A stretch of DNA of 64,000 nt from an uncultured bacterium (GTDB taxonomy: Bacteria > DRYD01), in the NCBI GenBank assembly GCA_937139605.1, contig CAKZQG010000039.1, positions 1 through 64,000 on the forward strand, given 5' to 3'. The position numbers were made by a program, and so were the translations under genes. Positions 53,064-62,669 of the stretch are shown here, piece by piece (the first letter of the stretch is position 1; every line of letters begins with the position of its first letter). A model generated the notes under the pieces. The model saw only the letters and a program-made list of their open reading frames with translations. It ran no database searches and was not told the origin of the DNA.

Positions 53064-55310
53064 TTATATTAATTTAATTAAGTCAGATATCAAATGATTA
53101 ATTTTATCTTTAGAACTATCATTTAATTCTTTAAATTCAGTTAAAGAAACTAGTAATGGAATAATTTTTTCAGCACTCTCTAAATTTTTATCTACAACAA
53201 ATTGAATAAAATTAATAAAATCATTTATACTTAAATTAAAATCTAATAATTCATTTTCAATAAAATATTCTTTTAAGCTCATTTTATTTATTCCAACAGT
53301 GGAATATATAATATTAGCTAAAGTATTGAAATCATAGCCTAAAAGAATAGCAATTAAAGCTCTCAAAAATTTACTAAAATAAGTATTATCAATATTTTTC
53401 ACAAAATTAAATAAAACATTTATATTATTAAGATCATTTTTAATATTATTTTCATTGAGTATATAGTCTTCTAATTTTACAAAAAAGTCCTCTTTAAAGT
53501 TTTGATCATTTATTAATTTGTTTTTTAAATTATCAACTAAATCTTTATCTAAATTAGAAAAATTTTTAATAATTTCATCTATATCAATTTTCTGCTCTTT
53601 TTGTTCTATCTCTTTTTGTGCCAATTGTTGTTGATTTAATGATATACTAGTAGATAAATCTTTATGTTCTTCAGATATAATCGATTCTGTTAATTGATTT
53701 TCTAATTCTTTTTGTTTTTCTTTAGATTCCTTATTTTCTTCTAATTCTTTTTTATTTTCACTAAAAACTATTTTTTCAATTTCTTGCTCTATTTCAGACA
53801 TTATATCTTCATTATTTTTAGAATCTTGAATATCTTTAGTTTCTAAAGATTCTATTTGATTAACTTTTTCTGTAATAACAATATCTGTAACACTTTCAGC
53901 ATATATATCAGTATCTTTATCAATAGTTTCCGTTACTTCTTTTTTTTCAATATCTTCTTTAGCTTTTATAGTTTCTTTAGTTTCTTCAATTACTGTTTCT
54001 TTAACTTTTAGTGTTTCTGGTACCTCGCTTGTTTTTATCATTTTTTCTATAGTTTCCTTAGTTTCTATAGGTTCTTGTGCTTCTATTTCTATATTTTGTT
54101 TTATTTCTGTATTTTCCTGTGATTCCTTAATTTGTTCTATTTCTTTTGTTTTCTCTACTTCTTGTTCTTGCTGAATATGAACTACCCCAACTGGTTTTTC
54201 CTCTTTTATTGTATCCATATTAACATCAGAATATTGAAAATCAAAATTGACTTCATTTAATTCAATGATAGCTTGTTCTTCTACAAAATACTCATTCTCT
54301 CCATTACTAATATCAAATCTATTGATTATATCTACCATATCCTCCTTAATAAAAGAATTAATCAGTCTTTTAAAAATTACTCCCCTATAATCAGTAAAGC
54401 TATTGATATAATCACTAAAATCCTCTATTAATTTCTTTGTAAAAATAAATCCTAAAAAGCTTAAAAATAAATTTCTATTTTTATTATACAATTCCTCAAA
54501 GTTTAAGAAATAATACAAAATTTTATTTTTAAAAAGCACTTCCCTTAAGTTATAAAAGAAAATATAAATAAAAGAATCTCTAAAATTATTTTCAATAAAA
54601 CTTTCTAATTCCTTTAATAATGCTTTATCTTTAAAATAGAATAATAAAATATATAGTAAAATTATGTAATCAACTTTATATTCTTTAGTATAAGTATCAA
54701 TAATAAAATTATATAGATTCTTAAGTCCATATAAATTAGCAAAAATATTATAATAAATTATTCTATTAAAAAAGTCAGGAGTATCATTTATTTTATTACT
54801 TAAAATAGAACTAACAATTTCAATATAATTAGGATTGTTTTTTATAATTGAAATTAGATTTAAAAAATCGATAGAATTATCAGCTAAGGTAATTTTATTT
54901 ATTAATTCTTTTTTAAAATCTTCGTTTAAAAGATCAAAAGCCAATTTTATAAGATGAAACCTTTTATTAGAATTATAAGAATTATTATTAGCAACTTCCA
55001 TTATAATATTAGACAGCTCATCTAATTTATTTAACTCTTTAAATTTTCTAGATAAACTAATATAATCAAATTCCTGTAATTCTTCGGTTAACAGTATATT
55101 TTTTAAAACTTGAATAACCTCATCTATAGTCAATTTATTTAGAGCCAAATAGCTTAAAGCTTCTAATCTATATTTTATATTTATTTCACTATTATTAAGG
55201 ATATTAAAAAAAGTACTAAAAGCTAATTCCTTATTTTCAGTATTTAGCAACATCTTAGCTTTAGTCAATTCTATCTTAACATTTCTTTCCTTTTGTTCTT
55301 CTTTACTCAT
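53064..55310 (-). CDS. Large helical protein with Glu/Lys/Thr-rich low-complexity middle
   Basis: 748 residues, unknown family. Residues 1-340 look like helical TPR/HEAT-type repeats (many LNxxELAFSTFFNIL-like helices). About 375-560 is a low-complexity stretch dominated by E, K, T, I (for example KETIEKMIKTSEVPETLK) that should be disordered. Residues 570-748 are helical again. No signal peptide or membrane helix. Placed between ftsK and pheS, seven bases from ftsK. The start codon follows a G8 run, the only Shine-Dalgarno candidate. Role unknown; a scaffold is one possibility. Confidence 0.65.
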   Translation of the reverse strand: MSKEEQKERNVKIELTKAKMLLNTENKELAFSTFFNILNNSEINIKYRLEALSYLALNKLTIDEVIQVLKNILLTEELQEFDYISLSRKFKELNKLDELSNIIMEVANNNSYNSNKRFHLIKLAFDLLNEDFKKELINKITLADNSIDFLNLISIIKNNPNYIEIVSSILSNKINDTPDFFNRIIYYNIFANLYGLKNLYNFIIDTYTKEYKVDYIILLYILLFYFKDKALLKELESFIENNFRDSFIYIFFYNLREVLFKNKILYYFLNFEELYNKNRNLFLSFLGFIFTKKLIEDFSDYINSFTDYRGVIFKRLINSFIKEDMVDIINRFDISNGENEYFVEEQAIIELNEVNFDFQYSDVNMDTIKEEKPVGVVHIQQEQEVEKTKEIEQIKESQENTEIKQNIEIEAQEPIETKETIEKMIKTSEVPETLKVKETVIEETKETIKAKEDIEKKEVTETIDKDTDIYAESVTDIVITEKVNQIESLETKDIQDSKNNEDIMSEIEQEIEKIVFSENKKELEENKESKEKQKELENQLTESIISEEHKDLSTSISLNQQQLAQKEIEQKEQKIDIDEIIKNFSNLDKDLVDNLKNKLINDQNFKEDFFVKLEDYILNENNIKNDLNNINVLFNFVKNIDNTYFSKFLRALIAILLGYDFNTLANIIYSTVGINKMSLKEYFIENELLDFNLSINDFINFIQFVVDKNLESAEKIIPLLVSLTEFKELNDSSKDKINHLISDLIKLI

Positions 55311-55317
55311 AATTATA

Positions 55318-55325
55318 CCCCCCCC
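55318..55325 (-). promoter_or_regulatory. G8 homopolymer at the ribosome binding site
   Basis: Eight consecutive G residues on the - strand, then TATAATT and ATG at 55310. Changes in run length would alter Shine-Dalgarno spacing. Confidence 0.5.
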
Positions 55326-55348
55326 AATAATTAATTATATAATTAATT

Positions 55349-56440
55349 TCAATAATAGATAACACTATTTAAGTTATTTTTATAAAAGTACCTAATATCG
55401 GATACTTCATATTTAAGCATAGCAATTCTTTCAATGCCCATACCGAAAGCAAATCCAGTATAATCTTCTAATCCCAAATTATTTAAAATAATAGGATTAA
55501 TCATCCCACATCCTAATATCTCTAAATATCCACTACCTTTACATATGCTACAATTATCATTCTTCCCTTTACATAGAAAACAACTAATAGAAACTTCTGC
55601 ACTTGGTTCAGTAAATGGGAAATAACTTGGTACTAATTTAATATCTATATCATTTCCAAACATCAAATTAACAAAATCCTGTAAAGTTTTAATTAAATCT
55701 AAGAAGCTAATATCTTTATCAACAGCAAACCCTTCTAATTGATGAAATTGGAAACTATGAGTAGCATCTAAATTATCTCTTCTATAACATTTTCCATAAG
55801 TAATAACTTTAAAAGGGGGTTTTATTTTTTCCATTATCCTTACTTGCATATTAGAAGTATGAGTCCTTAAAAGTAAATTATTATTAGATATATAGAAAGT
55901 ATCCCACATATCCCTTGCAGGATGATATTTATCAATATTTAAAGCCTCAAAATTATAATACTCATTATCTATTTCAATTCCATCAAATATACTAAACCCT
56001 AAACTTAGAAACACATCTTCTAATTCCTTTATAACCCTATCTATTATATGAGTTTTATTAATAAAATTATCTAAATAATCTACACTTAAATCTAAATCAA
56101 CATAATATTTAGTTTTAATTTCAAATATATTTATTTCATTTAATTTTTCTTTTAAAACATTCTCTATATAATCTTTAAAGAGATTAACTAAGCTTCCATA
56201 TTCTTTTTTGATAGAGTTATCAACTTTTGATATATTGGATAATAAATTATAAACAACCCCTTTTTTTGAAATATATTCTGATTTTAAATTATCAATAAAC
56301 GCTTTAGCCTCAGATATCTTTTTTAATGAAATTAGTAAATCCAATTGCCTTATTTTTTGATTAAATTCCTCTTTTTTTAATTCTATCAATTTTTTTAGAT
56401 TCTCAATGTCATTAAAATAAGAAGTATATAAATTATCCAT
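55349..56440 (-). CDS. pheS: Phenylalanyl-tRNA synthetase alpha subunit
   Basis: 363 residues. N-terminal coiled coil (1-105), then the class II catalytic core: HPARDMWDTFY, LLRTHTSNMQVR (motif 2 start), YGKCYRRDNLDATHSFQFHQLEG, PSYFPFTEPSAEVSISC, and GFAFGMGIERIAMLKY (motif 3). A Cys-rich insert CFLCKGKNDNCSICKGSGYLEILGCG is as in many PheS. Charges tRNA-Phe together with PheT, whose gene is not adjacent here. Ribosome binding site AGGGGG. Its UGA stop right after the conserved end shows UGA is a real stop. Confidence 0.95.
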   Translation of the reverse strand: MDNLYTSYFNDIENLKKLIELKKEEFNQKIRQLDLLISLKKISEAKAFIDNLKSEYISKKGVVYNLLSNISKVDNSIKKEYGSLVNLFKDYIENVLKEKLNEINIFEIKTKYYVDLDLSVDYLDNFINKTHIIDRVIKELEDVFLSLGFSIFDGIEIDNEYYNFEALNIDKYHPARDMWDTFYISNNNLLLRTHTSNMQVRIMEKIKPPFKVITYGKCYRRDNLDATHSFQFHQLEGFAVDKDISFLDLIKTLQDFVNLMFGNDIDIKLVPSYFPFTEPSAEVSISCFLCKGKNDNCSICKGSGYLEILGCGMINPIILNNLGLEDYTGFAFGMGIERIAMLKYEVSDIRYFYKNNLNSVIYY

Positions 56441-56548
56441 AAAAATAATCCCCCTAAATTCAATTTATACTATAATTTTTATAAATTAATGAATTTTATT
56501 CTCTTAAATATTTTTTAATAAAAAAAATAAAAACCCTTTATAAAACTA

Positions 56549-59500
56549 TTAGCTAATAAATTTATTAATTATATTAATTTTTGAGCCATTTTTATCTTTA
56601 ATGACTTCAATAATATAGTTAAATTTTTCTTTAACTTCAGGAATATGAGTAATAATAGCTAAAACTTTATCAGAAATATTGTTAAAATAATTTTCTAAAT
56701 ATTCCATAACATCGTTTAAGGTATCAACATCTAAGGTACTAAACCCCTCATCTATAAACAAACTTTTAATAGGATATTTAGATTTAGAAGAAATTTCACT
56801 AATAGCTAAAGCTAAAGATAAAGATGTTAAGAACTTTTCTCCCCCAGATAAACTCCTTACTCCCCTATCTATACTATACCAATTATCTTTAATAAAAATC
56901 TCCATATTTTGATTAATAAACATATTATATCTACCCTCTGTTAATTTCTCTATAACTTTATTTGTATTAAAATACAAAAGATCAAAAAGCTTTTTAGATA
57001 AAAAAGTAATAACATCAACCCTAGACTTAGATACAAAATCATTATATAGTTCCTCTAATATTTCATATTCTTGTTTAATTTTATCTAAATTCTCATAAGT
57101 ATTTTTTAAATCATTTAAATCAACAAAAATAATACTTAAATTAAAAATAAAATTATTAATATCTTTACTAAAAGAAATTAAAATTTCTTTTTTATTATTT
57201 AAACTATTTTCAATAACCTCTATTTCTTGCAATAAATTATTTTTAAAATTATTAATATTGTCATTAATAGTTTTAAAAAAACTAAAAACCTTTATAGAAT
57301 CAGATTTTTCAATATCAAAAGAATAAAATCTATCATAAATCTCAGAAAAACTCAAAATAGAATTAATAGAATAATTAAAATTCTTATTAACATCTATTAA
57401 TTTATTTATTTTTTTATCTAAAATCTCGTTTATTTTTTTTAAATTAATTTTCAAATTAACTAGATTGTTTAAACTATCTATATTTTTATCAAAATCTAAA
57501 ATAAATTTATTAAAATCTTTTAAGATAAATTCAATTTTTTTAATAAATTCATCAGATTCAAAATCTATTTTATTTTTAATATCTCCTTGTTTAATAATAT
57601 TTTCAATATAATTAATAAATTCATCTAAATAAAGTAAATATTTATTAAAATCTATATTATAATTGAAAGACCCAACAACATTTTTCATATTGATATTTTT
57701 CATATTATAATTTTCAAGAAATAAAATATCTTCTTTAAGATTCTTTAAATCTTTTATAACTTCATTAAAAATAAAAAGAATATTGTCAAAATTCTTTTTT
57801 AAATCTAAAAATTGATTATTTATTAACAAATTAAATATTGAATCTAAATTTATTCTTATTTTATTTAAAAAAGCTTGATTTAATTTAGAAAATAATTTAG
57901 AATATAAAGTTTCTAAAATCATAAAAACTTTATCGTTAAATAAATCTTGATTTTTTATAGATAAATCCTTAAATGAACTAAACTCTAATAACTCTTGTAA
58001 TTTTAAATTTAACTTTTCTTCAATTTTAGATATTCTTAAAATTATTTCATTTATGAAAATATTATCAATTTTAAAAGCTTTAAATAAACTAACTATATTA
58101 GTATCATTTTGAATATAATTTATAAAATCTAATAAAATAATAACAGTACTCTTTAAATTATCCAAATTCTTAATGAAATTAGTTATCAAAGTGTTTATAT
58201 CTTTATAAAGATTATCTATTTTTTTAGTAATTAAATTTAGTTCTTGTAATTTAGCATCATAAATCCCTTGAAATTTAGATAAATTAACATTAATTTTTTC
58301 CAATTGTTTTTCCTTTACTTTTATTTCTTTTTCTAAATAAATCTTTTCTTTTTCTTTATCAGATAAATTAATACTTTCTAATAAAGAAAAATCATTAATC
58401 TTATTTTTACAAACCAAACATTTGTCAATATTATTTTCTAAAATATATTTTCTTAAACTATTAACATAATCAGTTAATTCCATATATTTTTCTAAATATT
58501 CTTTTGATTTTTTAAGCTTTTCTAAATTCTCTAATAATTCATTATATTCTTTTTTTGTAATTTCAATCTTATAGTTTATTTCTTTGATATTTTTTTTAAT
58601 ATCATTAAAATTATTAAATAAATTAGAAAACTCTTGGTATTTTTTTATAAATTCATCAACCTCTAATTCTAATTTATTCAAGTAATTTAGAACTTTATTT
58701 AAGATATCAATAAAATTAATTTTATGAGTATTTTCAAATTCTTCTTTTAATGAAATAAATTTACTAACACTAAAAACAAACTCTTTAAAATCAATATCTC
58801 CTAATTCTCTTTCATAATTTAAATAAATCTTATATATTTTATCAAAATAATCATTAATATCATTTAAACTTTTATTAAAACCAAGCTTAAAAGCTTCTAT
58901 TTTACTTATGATCCTATTAAATAAATCCCGATTATTAAGTAATAATTGTAAATAATTTTTCAGATAATCTTCTTCGAAATTTAGAAATTCTAAAAAATTT
59001 TCTTTATCAAAATTTACCAAAATTTGTTCTACTTCACTTAAAATATTATCAACATTAAAACTAATAAAAATTTGATTAACAAAGTTCCTTAATTCCTTAA
59101 ATAAACTTAATTCCTTAGTATTTAAATCTAACTCTTGATTAAATTTATTCAAAACACTTTCTAAATTATCTTTAAATTCAACTAAATTACTATAAAATAT
59201 ATTCAATTTATCTGAATCATTCATTATATCTACACTTTCATTATTAAACAAATTAGTAAAATCATTAAAACTATTAAAAATAATTTCAAGACTTTTTAAA
59301 TCACCAGATTTAATTTTATAAAAATTATCATTTATATTTTTAAAATTATCATAAAAATGGTTTACATTTTGAATAATTTTCTTTTTAATAAAATCAATAT
59401 TATTAATATAATTTTCTATTTGATTTTTTAGGTTATTGAATTCCTTAGAAACTTTTTCTTTTATTTCATAATATAAATTAAGATTAAACAAATCTAATAA

Positions 59501-60022
59501 AATAGATTCTCTTTCTTTAGGGGTAGAAAGTAAAAAATTATCAAACTGATTTTGAGGTAAAAAAACAACTTTAATAAAATTATTATAAGCTTTTTTAATA
59601 TCATCAAACCCTAAAATTCTTATTATTTCATATTCAACATCTTTTACTTTAACTTTTAAAGGTTCATTATTTTTATATATTTCAGCTACATGCTCTTTTA
59701 CTCTATTATTTTTAAAATCATATTTCCACTCTCTTCTTATTTTATATAAATCATTATTAATAAAAAACTCTAATTCTATTAATGAATGAGATAATTTATT
59801 TTTATCAATAGATAATTTAAAAGGAAGTTCTTTTAAAGGTAAGGAATCATCAAAACCATACTTAGGAGTTCTTTTAAATAAAGCAAAAGAGATTGCTTCT
59901 AAGATTGTACTTTTACCACTACCAGTTTTGCCTGAAATTAAAAATACCCCTTTTAATGGAAACTCTATAAAAACATCCCTAAATGACCCAAAATTTTTTA
60001 ACTTTAAACTCTTAACTAACAT
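56549..60022 (-). CDS. sbcC: SbcC/Rad50-like DNA repair ATPase
   Basis: 1157-residue SMC-type protein. Walker A GKTGSGKST (31-39) within an N-terminal ABC half, Q-loop LPQNQFDNFLLST near 153, long antiparallel coiled coils, zinc hook CLVC at 535-538, and a C-terminal half with LSGGEKFLTSLSLALAISE, Walker B IKSLFIDEGFSTLD and LAIITHIPEVKEKF. With SbcD/Mre11 it trims DNA ends and hairpins. The SbcD gene is not next to it; it may lie elsewhere. ATG with no Shine-Dalgarno. The coiled coil is very Asn/Lys/Ile-rich. Confidence 0.92.
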   Translation of the reverse strand: MLVKSLKLKNFGSFRDVFIEFPLKGVFLISGKTGSGKSTILEAISFALFKRTPKYGFDDSLPLKELPFKLSIDKNKLSHSLIELEFFINNDLYKIRREWKYDFKNNRVKEHVAEIYKNNEPLKVKVKDVEYEIIRILGFDDIKKAYNNFIKVVFLPQNQFDNFLLSTPKERESILLDLFNLNLYYEIKEKVSKEFNNLKNQIENYINNIDFIKKKIIQNVNHFYDNFKNINDNFYKIKSGDLKSLEIIFNSFNDFTNLFNNESVDIMNDSDKLNIFYSNLVEFKDNLESVLNKFNQELDLNTKELSLFKELRNFVNQIFISFNVDNILSEVEQILVNFDKENFLEFLNFEEDYLKNYLQLLLNNRDLFNRIISKIEAFKLGFNKSLNDINDYFDKIYKIYLNYERELGDIDFKEFVFSVSKFISLKEEFENTHKINFIDILNKVLNYLNKLELEVDEFIKKYQEFSNLFNNFNDIKKNIKEINYKIEITKKEYNELLENLEKLKKSKEYLEKYMELTDYVNSLRKYILENNIDKCLVCKNKINDFSLLESINLSDKEKEKIYLEKEIKVKEKQLEKINVNLSKFQGIYDAKLQELNLITKKIDNLYKDINTLITNFIKNLDNLKSTVIILLDFINYIQNDTNIVSLFKAFKIDNIFINEIILRISKIEEKLNLKLQELLEFSSFKDLSIKNQDLFNDKVFMILETLYSKLFSKLNQAFLNKIRINLDSIFNLLINNQFLDLKKNFDNILFIFNEVIKDLKNLKEDILFLENYNMKNINMKNVVGSFNYNIDFNKYLLYLDEFINYIENIIKQGDIKNKIDFESDEFIKKIEFILKDFNKFILDFDKNIDSLNNLVNLKINLKKINEILDKKINKLIDVNKNFNYSINSILSFSEIYDRFYSFDIEKSDSIKVFSFFKTINDNINNFKNNLLQEIEVIENSLNNKKEILISFSKDINNFIFNLSIIFVDLNDLKNTYENLDKIKQEYEILEELYNDFVSKSRVDVITFLSKKLFDLLYFNTNKVIEKLTEGRYNMFINQNMEIFIKDNWYSIDRGVRSLSGGEKFLTSLSLALAISEISSKSKYPIKSLFIDEGFSTLDVDTLNDVMEYLENYFNNISDKVLAIITHIPEVKEKFNYIIEVIKDKNGSKINIINKFIS

Positions 60023-60116
60023 TTATTACTATAAATCACAGAAAATTACTATAAATAACATAACCAAAAATAACGATTAATAATAAGAAACTAAAAAAAC
60101 AAAAAATAAAAAACAT

Positions 60117-61265
60117 TTAGAAAGATAAAGTAATATTTTTAATATTCTCTAATTCTTTTAATATCACTGAATTAATATCATTAACAATAAGTTTATAGGT
60201 AAAATTGATGGAATTTTTAATAGCTCTATAATTAGCTCTGCCATGAGTTTTCACAGAAACCCCATTTAATCCAATCATTAAAGCCCCACCATATTCCGAA
60301 TAATCAAAATAAGATTTAATTCTCCTAAATATCCTTCTGGATAACAACCCAATAGCTTTATTAAATATATTTAAAGAAAACTCTTTTCTAATAAAATTAA
60401 AAACATACTCCCCTAAACTTTCAAAAGATTTCAACATAATGTTTCCACTAAACCCATCAGCAACTACTATATCTACTTTAGAATTAACCACATCGTAAGG
60501 CTCTACAAAACCTACATACTCAAATAAATTATTATTAATATTAACATAATTACTAATTAATTTATTAGATTCTTTAGTTAAAAGGTTTCCTTTTACATCT
60601 TCTGTACCTATATTAAGCAGTCCTAATTTAGGTAAGGAATTAGAGATAATTTTTTTATAATAAATAGAGGCCATAACAGAGAATTGTAGTAAATATTCTG
60701 GTTTGCATTCAGCATTAGCTCCACTATCTAATAATAATACTGGTTTATTAAAAGGTAAAACAGTTAATAACGCTGGCCTTTTAACCCCATTTAATCTCCC
60801 AACAACTAAAATAGAAGTCTCTAAAAAAGCACCAGTATTCCCAGCGTATAAAACCCCATCCACTACTTTATCCCTTAACAACTCAAATACTTTAACCAAT
60901 GTATTATCCCTATTTTTTAATATATTAACTGGTTTATCCGACATGGAAATATAATTACTACACGGAATAAATTCTATTCTCTTTAATATATCAGTTTCTA
61001 AATTTTTATTAAAATAATTATAAATTTTAGATCTTTTTGGTAATTTATTTATAAAATTGTGGATTAACTTTTGATAATCTATTTTATTATAAAATGTAAT
61101 TTTTAAATGAAGATCCTTTAAATCATATAAAGCTAATAAAACACCTTCCATAGTAGAGACAGGCGCATAATCTCCCCCCATTAAGTCAATTCCTATTTTG
61201 ACTATCTTATTATCTTCTCTCTTATTTATATTTTCTATTTTTTTCTTTCTTCTTAAAAAAAACAT
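60117..61265 (-). CDS. plsX: Phosphate acyltransferase PlsX
   Basis: Makes acyl-phosphate from acyl-ACP for phosphatidic acid synthesis. The family core starts at about residue 24 (VKIGIDLMGGDYAPVSTMEGV), followed by VLYAGNTGAFLETSILVVGRL, RPALLTVLP, LLDSGANAECKPEYLLQFSVMASIY, LGLLNIGTEDVKGN and VADGFSGNIMLKSFE, and YGGALMIGLNGVSVKTHG. At 382 residues it is longer than the usual ~330-345 because of a basic N-terminal extension and a short insert. Follows rplA on the same strand; such a place for plsX is unusual (normally beside rpmF/fabH). Confidence 0.93.
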   Translation of the reverse strand: MFFLRRKKKIENINKREDNKIVKIGIDLMGGDYAPVSTMEGVLLALYDLKDLHLKITFYNKIDYQKLIHNFINKLPKRSKIYNYFNKNLETDILKRIEFIPCSNYISMSDKPVNILKNRDNTLVKVFELLRDKVVDGVLYAGNTGAFLETSILVVGRLNGVKRPALLTVLPFNKPVLLLDSGANAECKPEYLLQFSVMASIYYKKIISNSLPKLGLLNIGTEDVKGNLLTKESNKLISNYVNINNNLFEYVGFVEPYDVVNSKVDIVVADGFSGNIMLKSFESLGEYVFNFIRKEFSLNIFNKAIGLLSRRIFRRIKSYFDYSEYGGALMIGLNGVSVKTHGRANYRAIKNSINFTYKLIVNDINSVILKELENIKNITLSF

Positions 61266-61324
61266 TTTTAATTACAAATTATCTTATAGTTTTTTTAGCT
61301 ACTTAATTTTTATTTTTATTATTA

Positions 61325-62029
61325 TTAAAATTCAAATTTTTCAGCTAAATCCATTAGGATTTTAGTATCTATTTTTAAAGAAGGGGACATTGTAGAAGAA
61401 AGGAAAGCAGATTCAATAAAAGTTCCCTTAGCAGTAGCAGGTTTTGCTTTAATTAAAGTTTTGACTGCTGCTAATAGATTTTCATATAATTTTTCCTTCC
61501 CAAAGGATAATTTTCCTAAAGGAATATGATAATTTCCTAATTTATCGTTTCTTATTTGAATTTTTCCTTTTTTTAATTCTTCAACAATCTGTTTAATATT
61601 ATTTCCAACTGTTCCTGCTTTAGGGCTTGGCATTTTAGGTCCTAAAACTTTCCCTAACTGCTTACCAATAACAGGCATAACATCTAATGTAGCAACTGCT
61701 ACATCAAATTTAACATTCCCTTTTTTAACTTCTTCTATTAAATCCTGAAAACCTACGTAATCAGCTCCAGCTTTCTTAGCTTCATCCGCTAAATCCCCTT
61801 GCGCAAATACTAAAACAACTGGAGATTTACCAGTACCATGCGGTAAAACCACATTAGTTCTAACTGTTTGATCACTTTTTGTAGGATCTATAGATAATTT
61901 CCCATGTAGTTCCAAAGTTTCATCAAATTTCTTAGGCCAATTATTTAAAATAAAATCAATTGCCTCTAATGGATGATATTTTTTGTTCAAATCTATTTTC
62001 TCTAAAACTGCTTGGTATCTTTTACTCAT
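61325..62029 (-). CDS. rplA: 50S ribosomal protein L1
   Basis: 234 residues, the standard length. Conserved blocks: ALDFILNNWPKKFDETLELHGKL equivalent near 20-42, DQTVRTNVVLPHGTGK, GADYVGFQDLIEEVKKG, DVAVATLDVMPVIGKQLGKVLGPKMPSPKAGTV equivalent (about 115-147), and KGTFIESAFLSSTMSPSLKID. Binds 23S rRNA at the L1 stalk and can repress its own mRNA. Ribosome binding site AGGGGGAA. Forms an operon with rplK. Confidence 0.97.
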   Translation of the reverse strand: MSKRYQAVLEKIDLNKKYHPLEAIDFILNNWPKKFDETLELHGKLSIDPTKSDQTVRTNVVLPHGTGKSPVVLVFAQGDLADEAKKAGADYVGFQDLIEEVKKGNVKFDVAVATLDVMPVIGKQLGKVLGPKMPSPKAGTVGNNIKQIVEELKKGKIQIRNDKLGNYHIPLGKLSFGKEKLYENLLAAVKTLIKAKPATAKGTFIESAFLSSTMSPSLKIDTKILMDLAEKFEF

Positions 62030-62071
62030 AGAATTTCCCCCTTATTTAATAAAATAATTTAAATTTTTAAT

Positions 62072-62551
62072 TTATAATTCGACTTCGATACCCATATTTT
62101 TGGCTTGGCCTGCTATAATTTTAACAGCAGTTTCTAAGTTCCTTGTATTTAAATCAGGTAATTTAATTTTAGCTATTTCTAATAATTTATCTTTAGTTAT
62201 TTTACCGACTTTAGTTTTATTAGGTTGAGGACTTCCGCTTTCTATATTTAATGCTTTTAATAGTAAAGAAGAAGTAGGTGGAGTTTTAGTAATGAATTTA
62301 TAAGTTCTATCACTATAAACATAAACTATAGCAGGCACTATGTATCCCTGCATTTTAGCAGTTTGAGCGTTATAATTTTTACAAAACTCGGCAATATTCA
62401 GTCCGTATTGTCCCAATGCTGGGCCAACAGGAGGTGCAGGGGTAGCTTTCCCCGCTTCTAAATATAATGTTAAAGTAGCTACTAATACTTTTTGCCCTTT
62501 AGGCGCTCCTTTTGTAGCTAACGTAGCTTTATCTTTTGTTTTTGTTGCCAT
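62072..62551 (-). CDS. rplK: 50S ribosomal protein L11
   Basis: 159 residues; the family normally has about 141, and the excess is a Lys/Ala/Thr-rich N-terminal extension of about 22 residues before VATLTLYLEAGKATPAPPVG. Then LGQYGLNIAEFCKNYNAQT, the linker, TPPTSSLLLKALNIESGS and the RNA-binding C-terminal domain ending TAVKIIAGQAKNMGIEVEL. Part of the GTPase-associated centre. Strong ribosome binding site GAGGGAG. A TATAAT lies 25 bases before the ATG. Confidence 0.97.
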   Translation of the reverse strand: MATKTKDKATLATKGAPKGQKVLVATLTLYLEAGKATPAPPVGPALGQYGLNIAEFCKNYNAQTAKMQGYIVPAIVYVYSDRTYKFITKTPPTSSLLLKALNIESGSPQPNKTKVGKITKDKLLEIAKIKLPDLNTRNLETAVKIIAGQAKNMGIEVEL

Positions 62552-62575
62552 ATCCTAATCACTCCCTCTTTTTCC

Positions 62576-62581
62576 ATTATA
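62576..62581 (-). promoter_or_regulatory. Possible -10 box of the rplK-rplA operon
   Basis: TATAAT on the - strand, 25 bases before the rplK start and after the end of the upstream gene. A matching -35 at 17 bases is not evident (TAAGAG), so this is tentative. Confidence 0.3.
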
Positions 62582-62669
62582 TGTATTCTATATTTACTCT
62601 CTTAGTTTATTATTTTAATTTATCCCCTTTAATTTATATAAAGTAAAATTCTTTATTTATGAAATATTT

